Source of the DNA: an uncultured Erysipelotrichaceae bacterium
GTDB taxonomy: Bacteria > Bacillota_I > Bacilli_A > RF39 > UBA660
Assembly (NCBI GenBank): GCA_902795725.1
Contig: CADBLY010000083.1
Span: 1-5,688, forward strand
DNA length: 5,688 bases
Direction: 5' to 3'
In this document: piece by piece, positions 3,370 to 5,688 of the stretch
Layout: each line of letters begins with the position of its first letter
How positions within the stretch are numbered: the first letter of the stretch is position 1
Position numbers and translations under genes: made by a program
Notes under the pieces: model-generated
Databases searched by the model: none
What the model was told of the DNA's origin: nothing
Seen by the model: the letters and a program-made list of their open reading frames with translations, nothing else

Positions 3370-5688
3370 ATGAAAAAATTACAAGGATTATTTGCAGTTG
3401 TTTTATGCCTAGTTACTGCAATTGTTGGAATGGTTGGTGTTAAAGCTGCATCATATCCAAGTAAATTAAGTGGCATTAAGAAAGGATCTGTTTTAACTTA
3501 TAATGGTTATGATTCATTATATTATAAAACGAATAGTAATTACAAGATATTTTGTACTTCATTTCATATAGAAGGTGTAGGATCAAGTTGTAGTTTATCT
3601 AAAACACAATGGAGTGAAGCAGTACAAGCTGGTGTTGCTGGTGTTATTAAAAAATATAATAGTAATAAATCACAACAAAACTATTATAATGCTGAGTTAG
3701 CTATTAATGAGTTCTTATATTATTATGGTGGTAAAAATTCTGTTAATAGAATTAGTACTACTCGTGATGTAAGAAATAGTAATGGTGTTAAAGCATATTA
3801 TAATGCAGCTGTTAGTGCTTATAATAATTATAAAAAAGCATTTGATTTAGAATTGAATGCAAGTAAGTTAACTTTTACAGAAACACCTAATTATTATGTA
3901 TCTAATAAGATAACTGTTAAAAATGCTGATAGTTATAAAACAAGTTTAAGTGGTATTAAAGGTGCGGATATATATAAAAAATCTGGTAATAGTTTTTATG
4001 TAAGAGTACCTAAATCATCAATTAAAATCGATAGTAAAGGAACAGTTAAATTAACAGTTAATGGTTCTAAGACATATGATGCTGCTAAGAGATTTGATTG
4101 TGGTAGTGATAACCAAACAGTCACACCAAATATTACTACAACTATTAATAAGACTAAATCTGTTAGTATTAGTGGTAATATTACTAAAAAAGGTAATAAG
4201 TTAGTAATTTATAAGAGAATTGCTGGTACTAAAACTAATTTAGCTGGTGCAAAATTAAAATTAGTATCTAGTGATGGAAAGTTTAGTAAAACTTGGATTT
4301 CTACTAAAGAAGGAAAAGTATTTACAAATTTAGAAGCTGGAACTTATATTCTAAGTGAGATAAGTGCTCCTGTTGGATATATTAAATCTTCTAAAGAAAT
4401 TAAAATTAAAGTAGAATTAGATGGTAAAACTCAAGAATTTACTGTTAATAATACTCAAAAGAAAACTACAACTGTTAAGGCTATTAAGTTAGATGCAGAT
4501 ACTAAAGAAGCTTTAAAAGGTGCTAAATTAGTAGTTAAAGATAGTAAAGGTAGTGTAGTAGATAGTTGGATAACTGATGGTAAAGCTCATACAGTTAAAA
4601 ACTTAGTTAAAGGTAATTATACTTTAAGTGAAGAAAGTGCTCCAGAAGAATATGTTAAAACTGATGCTGTACAAACATTTAAAGTTGATAATGATGATAA
4701 AACAATTACACTAGAAGTTTTAAATACAAAAGTTGAAACAAAAGTAGAAATTATAAAGATTGATTCGAAAACTAAGAATCCTGTTGCTGGTGCTACTTTA
4801 GTTATTAAAGATAGTGAAGGTAATGTTAAGGATACTTGGGAATCAACTTTAGAAGCTCATGAAATTACTGGTCTTGCTAAGGGTACTTATACTTTAGTTG
4901 AAACAGCTGCTCCAGAAGGATATGAATTATCTAAAGAAGAAGTTAAGTTTGAAGTTAAGTATGATGGTAAAGTAGTAAAAGTAGAAATGGAAAATAAACC
5001 AATTGATATTCCTACTAAAGCTAGAATTAGTAAGCAATCTGTAAGTACGGGAAAAGAACTTCCTGGTGCTCACTTAGTAATTAGAAATAGTAATGGTGAT
5101 ATCGTTAAGGAATGGATTTCTACTAATGAACCACATGAATTTGAATTAGATCCAGGTGTATACACATTAAGTGAAACTATTGCTCCAGAAGGATATCAAT
5201 TAAAAACTGAAACTATTGAATTTGAAGTTAAAGAAGATGGAACAGTTACTGAAGTAGTTATGTATAACTCACCACTTGAAGTTCCACCTGTAACTCCACA
5301 AAATCCAGATACGCCAAAATATAAAGTTGTTATTAGTAAACAAGATATTACATCAAAGAGTGAATTACCAGGTGCTACTTTAGTTGTTAAAGATAGTGAT
5401 GGAAATGAAGTTCAAAGATGGGTATCAGGTAATACTCCAAAAGAATTCTATTTGGAAGCTGGAGATTATACTCTTACAGAGATTCAAGCTCCAAATGGTT
5501 ATGATTTAAGTTATGAAGTAATTAGCTTTACTGTTAATGCTGATAGTACAGTAACTACAGAAGCTGTTATGTATAACTCTAAAACTCCAGATACAGCGGA
5601 TAAAAATATTGTATTAATTCTTATGGGATTATTAACAGCAGGATTTGGATCAATATTTGGATATAGAAAATTCAAAAGTCAATTATAA
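3370..5688 (+). CDS. Cell-wall-anchored adhesin: thioester-like domain, five SpaA/Cna-B domains, sorting tail
   Basis: The protein has 772 residues. Residues 1-26 are a signal peptide (KK, hydrophobic core, likely cut after VKA). Residues about 29-250 resemble the thioester (TQXA) domain of Gram-positive adhesins: C62 in IFCTSF is the likely thioester Cys, AELAINEF (108-115) is a degenerate TQxA motif, and Q249 in DNQTV is a candidate partner. Five SpaA/Cna-B-type domains follow (about 276-361, 366-453, 455-543, 549-635, 650-737), with a Pro-rich hinge at 637-650. Apparent isopeptide triads are K282/E330/N361, K373/E421/N452, K463/E511/N542, K555/E602/N633 and K657/E704/N736. The C-terminus has TPDTA (739-743), a hydrophobic segment (747-765) and RKFK, a sortase-type signal. 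Such proteins form stiff, protease-resistant stalks that bind host or neighbouring cells. ATG 3370 follows a G-run ribosome site (3358-3363). The stop codon is the last three bases of the window. Confidence 0.88.
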   Translation: MKKLQGLFAVVLCLVTAIVGMVGVKAASYPSKLSGIKKGSVLTYNGYDSLYYKTNSNYKIFCTSFHIEGVGSSCSLSKTQWSEAVQAGVAGVIKKYNSNKSQQNYYNAELAINEFLYYYGGKNSVNRISTTRDVRNSNGVKAYYNAAVSAYNNYKKAFDLELNASKLTFTETPNYYVSNKITVKNADSYKTSLSGIKGADIYKKSGNSFYVRVPKSSIKIDSKGTVKLTVNGSKTYDAAKRFDCGSDNQTVTPNITTTINKTKSVSISGNITKKGNKLVIYKRIAGTKTNLAGAKLKLVSSDGKFSKTWISTKEGKVFTNLEAGTYILSEISAPVGYIKSSKEIKIKVELDGKTQEFTVNNTQKKTTTVKAIKLDADTKEALKGAKLVVKDSKGSVVDSWITDGKAHTVKNLVKGNYTLSEESAPEEYVKTDAVQTFKVDNDDKTITLEVLNTKVETKVEIIKIDSKTKNPVAGATLVIKDSEGNVKDTWESTLEAHEITGLAKGTYTLVETAAPEGYELSKEEVKFEVKYDGKVVKVEMENKPIDIPTKARISKQSVSTGKELPGAHLVIRNSNGDIVKEWISTNEPHEFELDPGVYTLSETIAPEGYQLKTETIEFEVKEDGTVTEVVMYNSPLEVPPVTPQNPDTPKYKVVISKQDITSKSELPGATLVVKDSDGNEVQRWVSGNTPKEFYLEAGDYTLTEIQAPNGYDLSYEVISFTVNADSTVTTEAVMYNSKTPDTADKNIVLILMGLLTAGFGSIFGYRKFKSQL
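3454..4119 (+). other. Region encoding the thioester-like N-terminal domain
   Basis: It covers residues about 29-250. The domain is Tyr/Asn-rich, and its three cysteines (62, 74 and 244) are, apart from C13 in the signal peptide, the only ones in the protein. Assignment to the thioester family rests on C62 after an aromatic residue, the AELAIN segment, the position before a Cna-B stalk, and a Gln just before the first stalk domain. No motif is a full match, so this is a tentative homology call. Confidence 0.5.
4195..5580 (+). repeat. Five tandem SpaA/Cna-B-type domain repeats
   Basis: The domain starts correspond to bases about 4195, 4465, 4732, 5014 and 5317. Each unit repeats the order K - LxGAxL - Trp - [YT]xLxE - AP-x-x-Y - Asn. 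Triad Lys to Trp is 27 residues in all five units, Lys to Glu 47-48, and Glu to Asn 31-32. Short DNA stretches are also shared (for example GCTCCAGAAGGATAT at 4909 and again in unit 4), consistent with duplication followed by drift. Units 4 and 5 both open with ISKQ and end in MYNS, so they look like the most recent pair. Confidence 0.85.
5584..5685 (+). other. Region encoding a non-canonical sortase sorting signal
   Basis: Residues 739-772 read TPDTAD-KN, then a hydrophobic helix (747-765), then RKFKSQL. The order of pentapeptide, helix and basic tail is that of cell-wall sorting signals, but the motif has Thr for Leu and Ala for Gly relative to LPxTG. Confidence 0.7.

Noticed and set aside
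4195..5580. CRISPR array or satellite DNA
   Set aside because: The periodicity of about 270-306 bases is fully explained by repeated protein domains in one open frame; there are no short identical repeats with spacers.

Overview
This is an AT-rich stretch from a low-GC Gram-positive bacterium, probably a gut Firmicute of the Bacilli/RF39/Erysipelotrichales type. That placement is inferred from base composition, strong GGAGG ribosome binding sites, TAA-dominated stops, a dapA gene, and a large signal-peptide protein with a cell-wall sorting tail. The ten Trp codons in the intact genes are all TGG, so the standard bacterial code (TGA = stop) is assumed.

Layout, left to right. (1) Positions 2-262 hold the 3' end of an unrecognised gene. 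It is followed by a small reading frame (273-500) broken by one in-frame TGA and closed by a good intrinsic terminator (516-545). (2) Positions 583-1720 hold three short membrane-protein genes on the + strand: zinc ribbon + DUF4190-like, DUF2752, and zinc ribbon + TM2. The two outer genes have the same zinc-ribbon Cys spacing at the same residue numbers. A promoter precedes the trio and a terminator follows it. (3) Positions 1803-2696 encode a complete dapA (4-hydroxy-tetrahydrodipicolinate synthase) with its own near-consensus promoter and a leader too short for a riboswitch. (4) Positions 2713-3216, on the - strand, encode a 167-residue protein I do not recognise. It converges on dapA at a shared bidirectional terminator and is driven by a fully consensus promoter. 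(5) Positions 3370-5688 encode a 772-residue surface protein: signal peptide, a thioester-domain-like N-terminus, five SpaA/Cna-B-type domains each with an apparent Lys-Glu-Asn isopeptide triad, and a sorting tail with a non-canonical TPDTA motif. It is transcribed divergently from the unknown gene.

The genes do not form one pathway. DapA supplies the lysine/diaminopimelate branch, and hence usually peptidoglycan precursors; the last gene makes a protein likely anchored to that wall. The small membrane trio looks like a functional unit of unknown role. The least explained items are the trio, the divergent unknown-gene/adhesin pair, and the TGA-interrupted small gene.
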